Shown piece by piece: positions 1 through 7,899 of a stretch of 64,000 bases of DNA. Origin of the DNA: Dehalococcoidia bacterium (lineage in GTDB: Bacteria; Chloroflexota; Dehalococcoidia; UBA2979); contig SHYS01000008.1 of assembly GCA_009692685.1 (NCBI GenBank), positions 27,967 through 91,966 of the forward strand. Direction: 5' to 3'. The notes beneath the pieces were generated by a model. The model searched no databases. It had not been told where the DNA came from and saw nothing but the letters and a program-made list of their open reading frames with translations. The first letter of the stretch is position 1; every line of letters starts with the position of its first letter. The position numbers and the translations under genes are program-made.

Positions 1-689
1 ACGAAGAGACCGCCAGGTCCGAAGACCTTGTCGACTCGCGGAATCGAGGCCGTGCCGAAGGCCAGCGCTGCCAGTGCCTGTGCTCCGGAGGCGCGGAAAA
101 TGCGTTGCACACCGGCGACCTCGGCAGCCACAAGTTTCAGCGGGTGCACGCTGCCGTCGACCCGTGCCGCGGTGACCCCGATTATCTCCGCCACGCCCGC
201 GACCTTCGCCGGCACCACGGTGTGCACGATCGAGGACGGCAGCACCGCGTCTGTGCCCGCCATGTAGATGCCGGCGCGCTCGATCGGGCGCACGATCTGG
301 CCAAGGCCGTGCTCGGTGAACACTCGCGGGCCGTGTTGCTTCTGTAGTTCGTGGTAGCGGCGCACGCGGTCGGCGGCGAACGTGATCGCCTCGATCAGGT
401 CGGCGGGCACCACCTTGAAGGCGGCATCGACCTCGGCGCGCGTCACCTCGATGGTCGGATAGGTGGAGGCATCGAAGCGCTGGGTGAAGCGCGTGACGGC
501 GGCGTCGCCTTCGGTACGCACAGCCTCGATGATGCGTGCCACCGCGCTTGCGGCGTCGATGTCTTCGCCGAACACCTCCCGCAGCGTCGCACGCACAGCC
601 TCCGGCAGTGCCTGCGCTTGCAGCGGCTGCCGCGCCAGCACAGAGGCGCGACCGGCCTCGGCGCCCACCACGATGCGGAGCGCGCTCAC
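1..689 (-). CDS. hisD: Histidinol dehydrogenase, N-terminal part (runs off window)
   Basis: HisD carries out the last two oxidations of histidine synthesis, histidinol to histidine, with NAD and zinc. About 229 codons are present; the C-terminus lies beyond base 1. The translated frame shows the family blocks VVPAKVAGV, VHPLKLVAAEVAGVQRI, ASGAQALAALAFGT and, at the edge, DKVFGPGG. The GTG start at 689 overlaps the TGA stop of the phospholipase-like gene (GTGA), so the two are translationally coupled. It is the last visible gene of the his operon. The GPGN motif usual in HisD reads GPGG here. Family assignment is firm; the catalytic part cannot be checked. Confidence 0.93.
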   Translation of the reverse strand, partial: MSALRIVVGAEAGRASVLARQPLQAQALPEAVRATLREVFGEDIDAASAVARIIEAVRTEGDAAVTRFTQRFDASTYPTIEVTRAEVDAAFKVVPADLIEAITFAADRVRRYHELQKQHGPRVFTEHGLGQIVRPIERAGIYMAGTDAVLPSSIVHTVVPAKVAGVAEIIGVTAARVDGSVHPLKLVAAEVAGVQRIFRASGAQALAALAFGTASIPRVDKVFGPGGLF

Positions 690-1468
690 GAGGAGCGCCC
701 GGATTCGGAGGTGGAGCGCCCCGCGAGGTAACGCGCGACGCGCATCTCAGCGAGCTGTGTAGCCTCCTCGAGAAAACTCGCGACGCGGGCCTCGCTGACG
801 TAGTCGAGCGACCGCTGGGCCAGCTGCGGACCATCCTTCGAGTGCCGCTCGATCTCCTCGTCGGACAGCCCGGCCCGGCGCAGGTGCATGTTCATCATCC
901 GCGGGAAGCGATCCCACGTCTGACCATGCCGGGCGAAGTCGACGATCACCTCTCGCCACTGCACGAGGTAGGAGTCCTCGATGAACCCCACCGCTGTCGA
1001 GGTCTCACAGCCCTCGACTTCGCGCAGGATCTCGCCCACCGCCGTGGCGTCCTCGAGCTCCCGCCGGTTCAGCTCGAACTGCAACGCGCGATCGAGCACA
1101 TTCGCAAATGGGTCGGCCACCATCGAGGATCGCGCGCCGAAGAAGTCGCGGTACATCGTCTCGATATACATCTCATCGAGGACCAGGTGGGTGATGAAGC
1201 CGGCCATGAAGGCGCGCGTCATCGCATCGAGATTCTCAGGCATCGCCAGCCCCGGGTGCGCCTCGAACATCTTCGCGACCGAGTCCTGCGCCTCCAGGCA
1301 CTCGAGATCGAAGAAGTGCGTGTGGATGCGCTCGCGGCGCGTGATCACACGGATGTCCGGCGCCGTGGCGCCTAGGTAGTACAGGCCACGCAGCTCATCG
1401 ATCTGCGGTGCGCGCAGGCGCTCCGCGACCACACGCGCACGAACCATGTGCTGCCCTAGCGACGGCAT
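686..1468 (-). CDS. Zinc-dependent phospholipase C-like protein inside the his operon
   Basis: This 260-residue protein resembles the zinc-dependent phospholipase C / S1-P1 nuclease-like fold. It opens with MPSLGQHMVRARVVAERL, followed by YYLGATAPD (about residues 31-39), IHTHFF, and AFMAGFITHLVLDEMY (about residues 86-101), the helix pattern with His and Asp that usually binds metal. No signal peptide is seen, so a cytoplasmic role is likely. It lies 3 bases after hisG and overlaps hisD by 4 bases, so it is co-transcribed with histidine genes although no histidine pathway step needs it. The substrate is unknown. Confidence 0.7.
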   Translation of the reverse strand: MPSLGQHMVRARVVAERLRAPQIDELRGLYYLGATAPDIRVITRRERIHTHFFDLECLEAQDSVAKMFEAHPGLAMPENLDAMTRAFMAGFITHLVLDEMYIETMYRDFFGARSSMVADPFANVLDRALQFELNRRELEDATAVGEILREVEGCETSTAVGFIEDSYLVQWREVIVDFARHGQTWDRFPRMMNMHLRRAGLSDEEIERHSKDGPQLAQRSLDYVSEARVASFLEEATQLAEMRVARYLAGRSTSESGRSS

Positions 1469-1471
1469 CGC

Positions 1472-2920
1472 CTACGCTCCACCCTCGAGGCCGGCGGCCG
1501 CGTCGACCAGGCGCCGCACCAGCTGCTCGCGCAGCACCCCGCGCGCACCGGCCGGCGCATCGCGATGTCCGATCACGCAGTTCGTCGAGACCATGATCAC
1601 GTCGAGCATGTGCAGGCGGTTCGCGCGCAACGTCGTACCCGTCTCGGAGCCCTCGATGAGAATGTCGGCGTCCTCCGGCACAAAGCCCTCCGACGCACCC
1701 GAGATCGGGATGACCCGGTACCTGCCAAGGTGCCGGTCGCGCGCGTAGCGGTCGGCGAGGGCCACGTACTCGGAAGCCACGCGAATCGCCTTCCGCGGAT
1801 CGTTGCGGCGCCAGTAGGCGACCGCCTCCTCGATACTCGTGGCGGGCACGTCCTCGGACACGACCGCACCGAGATCGTATCGCGAACGCCGCAGGTCGCC
1901 GAGCTCGACCACCGGCGAGGTGGGGAACGCGGCCAGGTGCGCCGCCAGCCAGTCGCGTCCCGTCATCGCGAGATCGAACTGGCCCAGGGCGACCGCGCGA
2001 GGCATGTCCTGCGGCCGTATCACCTTCACCTCGAGCCCCTCGAACGGCGCGCGTCCGGCGAGAGCGCTCGCGGGACGGCGCACTGCCTCGATGGCGGTAT
2101 ATCCATCGAAGGACAGTCCCGCTTCGGCGAGCGCCGCGACCGTGTGCCGCTGCGCGTGACCATCGGGAACCGCCAGGCGGAGCGGGCTGGCTTCGGACGT
2201 GTCGCGCGATGTCACGCCTCGACGGCGGGGCGCGACATCGATCGGAGGCGGCTCCACCGGACCGCCGCCGGTCCGGCCCGCAGGCAGGCGCAGCAACGCC
2301 TCGAGGGCGGCGCCCAGATCCCGGCCCGCCAGCGCCTCGCGGTTGCCGATCAGCCAGGCCGAGCCCTCCTGCACTGTCGCGAGTGGTGCGAGGCCTTCGG
2401 CCAACGCGTCGGACTCCGGCAGCACCGCGAACTCGGCGTCCTCCGGCGGCCAGGCCTGCGGTTGCCCCCAGACATCGATGACGCGATACGCCGGGACGCG
2501 AGCGCGATTCAGCCAGCGCTCGGTGAGCTCAGGAAACTCAGTGGCGACGCGCACTCGACAGCGTGCGGCCGTCGAGGCGAGATCGGCGCCGGGAGGGCCC
2601 GCGAGCACGAGGCGCACCTCGCCCACATCGAGCGGCCTCAACAGCACGAGGGAGCCGCGCGGATGCCGCGCCAGCAGCTCGTCGACGCCTGCGCGACTCG
2701 CAATCCCCAAATCGTACTGGGCGAGCGCGACCTGGATCGGGATGTCGCGGTCCGAGAAGACCCGCACCTCAACGCCAGGCCTCGAGGGGACGGCGAAGCG
2801 GTACGTACGCGCACCCTCGCGGTACTCGCGCACATCCAGCCCGGCAGCGGCCAGCCGCTCGGCCAGCGCCTCGCGCATGTCGCCGCGTGGCAGCGCCACA
2901 CGCACCGTGGAACCGGTCAT
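1472..2920 (-). CDS. hisG: ATP phosphoribosyltransferase with two tandem catalytic-type domains
   Basis: HisG condenses ATP with PRPP in the first step of histidine synthesis. The 482-residue protein holds two HisG-like domains, about residues 5-210 and 245-480, joined by a Pro/Arg-rich linker. Both begin with the family strand (VRVALPRGD; LRLAVPDGH) and keep the 'I/MP-x-AxxxxFDL' region (RDIPIQVALAQYDLGI; QDMPRAVALGQFDLAM). Only the second keeps the PRPP-loop signature, EGSETGTTLRANRL near residues 423-436; the matching place in the first reads PESDALAEGLAPL. Short HisG proteins are about 200-230 residues, so this is a duplication plus fusion. ATG overlaps the hisZ stop (ATGA), fitting the HisZ-HisG partnership. 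Confidence 0.85.
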   Translation of the reverse strand: MTGSTVRVALPRGDMREALAERLAAAGLDVREYREGARTYRFAVPSRPGVEVRVFSDRDIPIQVALAQYDLGIASRAGVDELLARHPRGSLVLLRPLDVGEVRLVLAGPPGADLASTAARCRVRVATEFPELTERWLNRARVPAYRVIDVWGQPQAWPPEDAEFAVLPESDALAEGLAPLATVQEGSAWLIGNREALAGRDLGAALEALLRLPAGRTGGGPVEPPPIDVAPRRRGVTSRDTSEASPLRLAVPDGHAQRHTVAALAEAGLSFDGYTAIEAVRRPASALAGRAPFEGLEVKVIRPQDMPRAVALGQFDLAMTGRDWLAAHLAAFPTSPVVELGDLRRSRYDLGAVVSEDVPATSIEEAVAYWRRNDPRKAIRVASEYVALADRYARDRHLGRYRVIPISGASEGFVPEDADILIEGSETGTTLRANRLHMLDVIMVSTNCVIGHRDAPAGARGVLREQLVRRLVDAAAGLEGGA

Positions 2921-3948
2921 TGCGGGTGCCCCTGGCTCCTCCGCGTGCGTCGCGCCGGAAGCAGCTCGATCAGCCCGAGGAGGTCAGCGCCAAACCCCGA
3001 GGCAGGTGCACCTTCGCCCGAGATAGCCTCACAGAGGTCGTCATAGCGGCCGCCGGTGAGGCACTCGCGGCCCTGCACGATGATGCGAAAGGTCACGCCG
3101 CTGTAATACTCAAGGTTACGCGCAGTACCGGGCTGCACGCGGTAGGCCACACCTGCCTCATCGAGGGCCGCCGCCACCGCCTCGAGTTCCGCGAGCGCAC
3201 TCGCCACCGCCGGCACCGCTACGGCGAGGGTGGCGCGCAGGTTCGCCAGATAGCCCAACGTGTCGCCGTTCACGGCGAAGAGCAGGCGCAGGGCAGAACT
3301 CCCCTGCGGGTAGCGCTCGAGCAGATCGTCGGCGACGGCGGTGTCACCCGCGAGCAGCCGGTCGTACGCCTCGATTTGCGCACCGCGGTCGAGACCGGCG
3401 GCTTCGAGCGCCGCGCGGACCAAACCCGCGTGCGCCAGCTCGACCTCTAGCCCCTCGATGCCCAGCGCCTGCAAGAACCGCAGTCCGAGGCGTACCAGCT
3501 CGACATCGCCCTCAGGCGCACCGACGCCAAACGACTCGACGCCGCACTGCCACACCTCGCGGTCGGCATCGCCCGGCTCGAACCGGAAGACCGGCTGCAC
3601 GTAGCAGAGCCGCGCGACCTGGACCGCGTCCCTCCCCTCGAGGTACCAGCGAGCCGCTGCGACAGTCGCGTCAGGCCGTAGGACGACGCGCTCGCCGCTC
3701 CAACCGTCCCAGTCGAGGAAGGAGTAGACACGGTCGAGCAACTGGGGAGAGAGCGCACCACTCGATGTGTAGAGGTGCAGTGGCTCGACGGTGGGTGTGC
3801 GCACTTCGGCGAAGCCGGCCCGCCCCGTTACATCCAGGAAGACCCGTTCCACACCTCGAAAGGCGCGCATCACCTCGGGGCCCAGGTCGCGCATACCGCT
3901 GACGCGCAGATCGTCGGCGTGGTCACTCAAAGGATTCTGGTTCGACAC
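2917..3948 (-). CDS. hisZ: ATP phosphoribosyltransferase regulatory subunit
   Basis: HisZ is a histidyl-tRNA-synthetase-like subunit that activates short-form HisG. The 343 residues follow the class II synthetase core: a motif-2-like stretch (LCYVQPVFRFEPG) and a late TGGRYDDL block typical of HisRS/HisZ. There is no anticodon-binding domain. The GTG at 3948 was chosen because it follows a CAGGA Shine-Dalgarno-like sequence and because the earlier in-frame codons overlap the attenuator hairpin. It is the first structural gene after the His-rich leader and overlaps hisG by 4 bases. Confidence 0.9.
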   Translation of the reverse strand: MSNQNPLSDHADDLRVSGMRDLGPEVMRAFRGVERVFLDVTGRAGFAEVRTPTVEPLHLYTSSGALSPQLLDRVYSFLDWDGWSGERVVLRPDATVAAARWYLEGRDAVQVARLCYVQPVFRFEPGDADREVWQCGVESFGVGAPEGDVELVRLGLRFLQALGIEGLEVELAHAGLVRAALEAAGLDRGAQIEAYDRLLAGDTAVADDLLERYPQGSSALRLLFAVNGDTLGYLANLRATLAVAVPAVASALAELEAVAAALDEAGVAYRVQPGTARNLEYYSGVTFRIIVQGRECLTGGRYDDLCEAISGEGAPASGFGADLLGLIELLPARRTRRSQGHPQ

Positions 3949-4011
3949 ATCGCGTCCTGACGAGATCGAGGGATGGATGCGGCCGGAGCGCGGATTACGT
4001 CTCCCGGGCAC

Positions 4012-4039
4012 AAAAAAACCGCGACGGGAGTCATCGCGG
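4012..4039 (-). terminator. Attenuator-type intrinsic terminator of the his operon
   Basis: On the minus strand a 6-bp GC stem (CCGCGA/TCGCGG, 4034-4039 with 4019-4024) is followed at once by seven T (4018-4012). It stands between the leader peptide stop (4065) and hisZ (3948), where an attenuator is expected. The preceding segment holds a direct repeat (CTCGCTAG, then TCTCGCTAG) that could form alternative pairings, but I have not computed a fold. Confidence 0.85.
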
Positions 4040-4064
4040 CGGTCCTGCGTACTTGCTAGCGAGA

Positions 4065-4148
4065 CTAGCGAGGCAGGGCGCGCGACGGCACGGCATGGCC
4101 GTGATGGGCATGCGCCTCGATCCGCGGGCGGACCTGAATGCTTCGCAT
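4065..4148 (-). CDS. hisL: His-rich leader peptide of the histidine operon
   Basis: This is a 27-codon open frame ending in TAG whose middle reads EAHAHHGHA: four histidines in six residues, all within 18 bases. It lies after a good promoter and before an intrinsic terminator and hisZ-hisG. That order is the classic arrangement for histidine attenuation, where a ribosome stalled on His codons favours antitermination. The ATG at 4148 is about 7 bases from the -10 box, so the transcript probably starts at or next to the start codon and translation would be leaderless. No strong Shine-Dalgarno is present. The gene name follows the analogous hisL function, not homology. Confidence 0.8.
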   Translation of the reverse strand: MRSIQVRPRIEAHAHHGHAVPSRALPR

Positions 4149-4154
4149 GCACCT

Positions 4155-4183
4155 ATGGTACGCGGCGCCCGGAGGCCGGTCAA
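4155..4183 (-). promoter_or_regulatory. Sigma-70-type promoter of the his operon
   Basis: On the minus strand TTGACC (4183-4178) and TACCAT (4160-4155) are separated by exactly 17 bases. The predicted start of transcription falls at about 4148-4149, on the ATG of the leader peptide. Confidence 0.78.
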
Positions 4184-4207
4184 TGCGGGGAATCGCGCGG
4201 TAGTGGG

Positions 4208-4333
4208 TCAGTTTGAGCCGAGGAGCCCGACAAGTTCTTCGAGGCTCCAGCGGTGATTGGCGAGCCCGACGCGCTGTGCTGGCGTGAGGCCTTTGAGGGA
4301 CAGGTGCGGGCGGCAGTAGTTGTAGTGCATGAA
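4208..4333 (-). pseudogene. Transposase C-terminal remnant
   Basis: About 41 codons before a TGA stop translate with the tail typical of integrase-core (DDE) transposases: YNYCRPHLSLKGLTPAQ, followed by ANHRWSLEELVGLL. Nothing upstream continues the transposase and no terminal inverted repeats were found, so this is the relic of an insertion sequence. It lies between the his promoter and birA. The rest of the gap (4334-4480) holds nothing I can identify. Confidence 0.7.
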
Positions 4334-4480
4334 ACAGCACCACCACCGCCTCCAGAGCAGGGCCAAAACCGATGATCGGCGACGGGGAAACGCCGATAAG
4401 GTAAAGCGGCCACGGCCACTAGGAGAAGACGAGGCTCAGAACCCAGAACGTCGTCAGCGGGCGAGCCTCGACCAGCGACC

Positions 4481-5302
4481 TCATTGCGGGATGGTAGTGT
4501 CCGGCCCGCGTAGTGTCGTCACGTCACCTGCGGCGAACACCTCGGCGCGACCATCATCGAGGCGGAGCACAAGCTCACCAGACGGCGACACGTCGACCGC
4601 TTCGCCCTCGACGGGGCCGGACGGCGTCTGTAGGCGCACGCGCTGGCCGAGCGTCGCCAGCCGCTGTCGCCACCCCTCGAGGAGCGACGGCGGATCTGCC
4701 TCGAGCGTCGCGCACCAGCCCTCGAGAGAGCCGGAGAGCGCAGCGAGCAGGCCTTCTCGCGTTGGGGGCAGCGCACCAGCTCCCTCGATGCTGGTGGCCA
4801 GCGCAGCTACCTCGGGTGGTAACGCGGCGGTACGCACGTTGATGCCAATGCCGAGGAACACATCGATGACGGCGCCTGTCGAGGTGGTGGCTGGCCTGGA
4901 TTCCGCGAGCACCCCGGCGAGCTTTCTGGTGGCACCAGGCGGGCCGGCTAGGACGTCGTTGGGCCACTTCAGGACGGTGGCAAGGCCGGAAGCGGTCAGG
5001 ATGGCGTCGCTCGAGGCGAGTGCGCCGGCGAGGGAATAGAGCGGCGCGCGGGCCGCCTCGGACGTCCGGAGGTGATAGGTGACGTAAAGCCCTGTCGAGG
5101 CCGCCGACAACCAGCTACGCCCCTGCCGTCCCCGACCAGTGGTCTGCTCACCGGCGACGTACGCCGTCCCCGGGGCGACACCTGCGAGGGCCCCCGCGCG
5201 CGCGAGGTCCATAGTCGATGTCGCGACCTCAACGAACCGCACCTCGGCGCCCACCGCGCGCGAAGTGCGCTGCGCGTCGTACGCCCACGTGTCGAACGGC
5301 AT
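4481..5302 (-). CDS. birA: Biotin--[acetyl-CoA-carboxylase] ligase, no DNA-binding domain
   Basis: BirA activates biotin with ATP and attaches it to the lysine of biotin carrier domains. The 273 residues show the family motifs TSTMDLAR, GRGRQGRSW (biotinyl-AMP loop), KWPNDV, KLAGVL and GIGINV, then a small C-terminal domain (VSPSGELVLRLDDG). There is no N-terminal helix-turn-helix, so it should not repress transcription. The ATG at 5302 has GGAG five bases upstream; a GTG at 5335 lacks one. A likely target is the BCCP at 38994-39512. It is preceded by its own promoter, leader peptide and hairpin. Confidence 0.92.
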   Translation of the reverse strand: MPFDTWAYDAQRTSRAVGAEVRFVEVATSTMDLARAGALAGVAPGTAYVAGEQTTGRGRQGRSWLSAASTGLYVTYHLRTSEAARAPLYSLAGALASSDAILTASGLATVLKWPNDVLAGPPGATRKLAGVLAESRPATTSTGAVIDVFLGIGINVRTAALPPEVAALATSIEGAGALPPTREGLLAALSGSLEGWCATLEADPPSLLEGWRQRLATLGQRVRLQTPSGPVEGEAVDVSPSGELVLRLDDGRAEVFAAGDVTTLRGPDTTIPQ

Positions 5303-5359
5303 GGAGACTCCGAGATTGCCTGGACATCGCCCCACAGAGGGAGAGCGCAGCGGAAAGCA

Positions 5360-5391
5360 AGAGAGCCCCGGCCGGGGGCCGGAGCTCTCTC
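5360..5391 (-). terminator. Strong hairpin before birA, possible attenuator
   Basis: AGAGAGC and GCTCTCT enclose CCGGCC/GGCCGG, giving a long, nearly uninterrupted stem. On the minus strand it is followed by TTGCTTTCC, a weak T tract. It stands between the leader peptide stop (5415) and the birA start (5302), so it could reduce read-through into birA. Confidence 0.55.
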
Positions 5392-5414
5392 AAGAGCCGG
5401 ACAAGGCGGTGAGC

Positions 5415-5507
5415 CTAGCCCGTAACCACCTCCGAGGAGATGCCCTCCAAGAAGAGGCCGGACCTCCGGATCACCGCCGTCCGACTACTATCGTCAACCA
5501 CGAGCAT
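5415..5507 (-). CDS. Short leader-like peptide before birA
   Basis: The frame encodes 30 residues from ATG 5507, or 28 from GTG 5501, and ends in TAG. The sequence before it, AAAGGAGGTGAT, is complementary to the whole 3' tail of bacterial 16S rRNA, an unusually complete Shine-Dalgarno; its spacing favours the GTG. The peptide has no run of one amino acid; it ends SGLFLEGISSEVVTG. Between promoter and hairpin, it may be a regulatory leader, or it may be a small functional peptide. I do not recognise its family. Confidence 0.5.
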   Translation of the reverse strand: MLVVDDSSRTAVIRRSGLFLEGISSEVVTG

Positions 5508-5527
5508 CACCTCCTTTCAATGAAGAG

Positions 5528-5556
5528 AACGTATCGGGGAGGTGAGCAACCGTCAA
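5528..5556 (-). promoter_or_regulatory. Promoter for the birA leader transcript
   Basis: On the minus strand TTGACG (5556-5551) and TACGTT (5533-5528) are 17 bases apart. Transcription would start near 5521, just before the Shine-Dalgarno of the small leader frame. Confidence 0.6.
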
Positions 5557-5618
5557 CTCGCTCACGTCCCTAAGCAGTTCCCCTCACGTCGGATACGGGC
5601 GTCAGGGTGCCTCGTACC

Positions 5619-6212
5619 CTAGCCGTAGCGCTCCTCTAGCCAGGGGTCGCCGTGCATGTGGTAGCCGTACATCTCCCAGAAGCCCGGGCGGTCGCCGGGG
5701 ATCAGCTCCATACCTCGGACCCACTTAGCCGACTTCCAGAAGTAAAGGTTTGGAATCACGCCACGCGCTGGGCCGCCGTGCTCGATGTCGAGGGGCTGGC
5801 CCTGGTGGTTGTAGGCGATCATGTCGAAATCGCCCTGGCACTCCTCGATCGGCACGTTGGTCGTGTACCCGCCGTACGAGTGGAACATCACGTGCTTCGC
5901 CTCGGGAAGCGGCTTCGCCAGGGCAAGCAGCTCGCGGATCAACACACCGTCCCAGTCGTTGTCGTACTTGCTCCACGTCGTGACGCAGTGGATGTCGGAG
6001 CGCACGTGCGCTTGCTGGAGCGCCATGAGTTGCGACCAGTCGAGGGTAATCTCGTTCTCGACGAGGCCGAAGATGCGAAACTCCCAGGAAGAGCGCTCGA
6101 TGCGCGGGACCGAGCCGTAGTGAAGGATCGGCCAGCCATCGGTCAGACGCTGGCCCGGCGGAAGCCGGCGGCGGCCGTCCGTTCGAGCGTCGCCGCTCAT
6201 TTGCGTGGTCAT
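5619..6212 (-). CDS. Sulfite-oxidase-like molybdopterin oxidoreductase
   Basis: The 197-residue protein has the oxidoreductase molybdopterin-binding fold of sulfite oxidase and MsrP relatives. The cysteine that ligates molybdenum is seen in SDIHCVTTWSKYDN, followed by YGGYTTNVPIEE, EHGGPARGVIPNLYFWKSAK and, at the end, GFWEMYGYHMHGDPWLEERYG. It lacks a signal peptide and the dimerisation domain of true sulfite oxidases, so it belongs to the short, probably cytoplasmic group with unknown substrate. The ATG at 6212 is preceded by GGAGG with eight bases between. Confidence 0.85.
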   Translation of the reverse strand: MTTQMSGDARTDGRRRLPPGQRLTDGWPILHYGSVPRIERSSWEFRIFGLVENEITLDWSQLMALQQAHVRSDIHCVTTWSKYDNDWDGVLIRELLALAKPLPEAKHVMFHSYGGYTTNVPIEECQGDFDMIAYNHQGQPLDIEHGGPARGVIPNLYFWKSAKWVRGMELIPGDRPGFWEMYGYHMHGDPWLEERYG

Positions 6213-6380
6213 CGGTATGGCCTCCGTCGTGATCATGCGCCGTCGATGCGCGAAGTCTACCGCCTGCGCCGTGTGCCGGACCTTACGAAGATTGCCTCCC
6301 GGGGTTCGAGGAACGAGGTCAGGGATGCCCCCAACGGCCGGGGCGTACCCAGCACGAGCGGGGTTCGATAGGCTTGTGAG

Positions 6381-6902
6381 ATGGAACAGACGCTCCGGCC
6401 GGACTCCGCACGACGCATCGAGTCACGACGACTCGCGCCGTTCTTCGGCGTTTCCGCGCTCGTGGTGCTCTGCGACCAGCTGACGAAATCCTTCATCCGC
6501 AGCCGCCTCGTCGAGGGTGAAGCCTGGCCGGTGCTCGGTTCGCTCCTGAGCATCTCGCACGTCGAGAATTCGGGGGCAGCCTTCGGCATCCTGCAGGGTG
6601 CGGGCGTATTCTTGCTGTTGACCACCGTCATCGGCGTAGCAGCGCTCTGCGCGTACCTCTTCTGCGTCCCTATGGGCAGCCGCTGGTACACGCTGTCCCT
6701 CGCGCTCATCCTCGGTGGCGCGGTCGGCAACTTCATCGACCGCGTGACGCGCGGCACCGTGACGGACTTCATCGACCCGACGCACTACCCCGCCTTCAAC
6801 ATCGCCGACTCCGCCATCGTTGTGGGCGTTGGCGTACTGATCCTCGCCACCTACCTGCTACCGGAGGAGCCCGCTGCCGGCGCGTCCGGGGCCGAGTCCT
6901 AG
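6381..6902 (+). CDS. lspA: Lipoprotein signal peptidase
   Basis: LspA is the inner-membrane aspartic protease that removes signal peptides from diacylated prolipoproteins. The 173 residues carry four hydrophobic segments, the HVENSGAAFGIL block, and both catalytic aspartates in GNFIDRVTRGTVTDFID and FNIADSAI. Length is normal for the family. The following rluD starts one base after its stop. Substrates in this window include the lipobox proteins at 17625 and 52653. Confidence 0.93.
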   Translation: MEQTLRPDSARRIESRRLAPFFGVSALVVLCDQLTKSFIRSRLVEGEAWPVLGSLLSISHVENSGAAFGILQGAGVFLLLTTVIGVAALCAYLFCVPMGSRWYTLSLALILGGAVGNFIDRVTRGTVTDFIDPTHYPAFNIADSAIVVGVGVLILATYLLPEEPAAGASGAES

Positions 6903-6903
6903 C

Positions 6904-7899
6904 GTGACAACGGCGCCTGACGCCCCCGCCCTCGACGTGCGGCGCTTCCTCGCGGAGCACGACGACCGCCTCGACCGCCTGGTCGCTGCCGCGCTACCAC
7001 AGTTCTCGCGCACCCGCGCAAGGCGCCTCATCGAGGAAGGCGGCGTGCGCGTCGGCGGTACCGTCGTCGAGCGCGCGTCCCACCTTGCCGCTACTGGTGA
7101 CGTCATCGAGGTCACGCTACCACCCGTTGACACCTCGCACGACGCCGAGACCATCCTCGCGAACGCGACACCGCTGGTCGTGCTCTACGAGGACGAGCAC
7201 ACGCTCGTGATCGACAAGGCCGCCGGCATCGTGGTGCACCCCGCGCCCGGCCTCGATGAAGTCACGCTCATCGAGGTGGTCCGCGCACGCTACCACGAGG
7301 TCCGCGACATCGACGACAGCGACCGTCCCGGCGTGGTCCACCGCCTCGACCGCGATACGAGCGGCGTGATGGTCTTCGCAAAGTCGGCGGCGGCACAGCA
7401 CATGCTCAAAGAGCAGTGGCGCGAGCGGGAGTCGACCAAGGTCTACCTCGCGCTCGTCGAGGGCATCGTGGAGCCGTCCGCAGGCATCATCGAGGCGCCC
7501 CTCGGGCCGGACGCGACGCGTCCCGGCCGTCGCGCCGTCATCGAAGGCGGCCAGTCGGCGCGCTCGGAGTACCGGGTGCTGGAGCAGTACGGGGGCGAGG
7601 CCGCGCTCGTCGAGGTGCGTATCTACACCGGTCGCACCCACCAGATCCGGGTGCACATGCAGGCCGTGGGAACACCGGTGGTCGCCGACACCCTCTACGG
7701 TCGAACCTCCGAGTTGATCAGCCGCCAAGCGCTGCACGCGTGGTACCTCGGATTCACGCTCGCCTCGACCGGTGAGCGACGTGAGTTCGAGGCGGACGTG
7801 CCGCCCGACCTCGAGGCGGCCATCGCGACCCTGCGCGCGCGCCACGACGCACCGTCGAAGCCGCTCGCGCCGAGCCTCGCGCGCGGAGCCAGCCGATGA
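6904..7899 (+). CDS. rluD: RluA-family 23S rRNA pseudouridine synthase
   Basis: It isomerises uridines of large-subunit rRNA to pseudouridine. The 331 residues comprise an N-terminal S4 RNA-binding domain (about residues 18-80, SRTRARRLIEEGGVRVGG) and the catalytic domain with HRLDRDTSGVMVFAKS, containing the catalytic aspartate, and the later RIYTGRTHQIRVHM block. GTG start one base after lspA; its end overlaps gltX by 4 bases, so lspA-rluD-gltX looks like one operon. RluD is the best guess within the RluC/RluD group. Confidence 0.87.
   Translation: MTTAPDAPALDVRRFLAEHDDRLDRLVAAALPQFSRTRARRLIEEGGVRVGGTVVERASHLAATGDVIEVTLPPVDTSHDAETILANATPLVVLYEDEHTLVIDKAAGIVVHPAPGLDEVTLIEVVRARYHEVRDIDDSDRPGVVHRLDRDTSGVMVFAKSAAAQHMLKEQWRERESTKVYLALVEGIVEPSAGIIEAPLGPDATRPGRRAVIEGGQSARSEYRVLEQYGGEAALVEVRIYTGRTHQIRVHMQAVGTPVVADTLYGRTSELISRQALHAWYLGFTLASTGERREFEADVPPDLEAAIATLRARHDAPSKPLAPSLARGASR

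Noticed and set aside
1565..3046. Long plus-strand open frames opposite the his genes
   Set aside because: Arg/His-rich translations antisense to hisG/hisZ, caused by high GC; no family resemblance.
5508..5520. Fragment of a 16S rRNA gene (match to its 3' tail)
   Set aside because: Only about 12 bases match and they lie correctly spaced before a small frame; a Shine-Dalgarno explains it.
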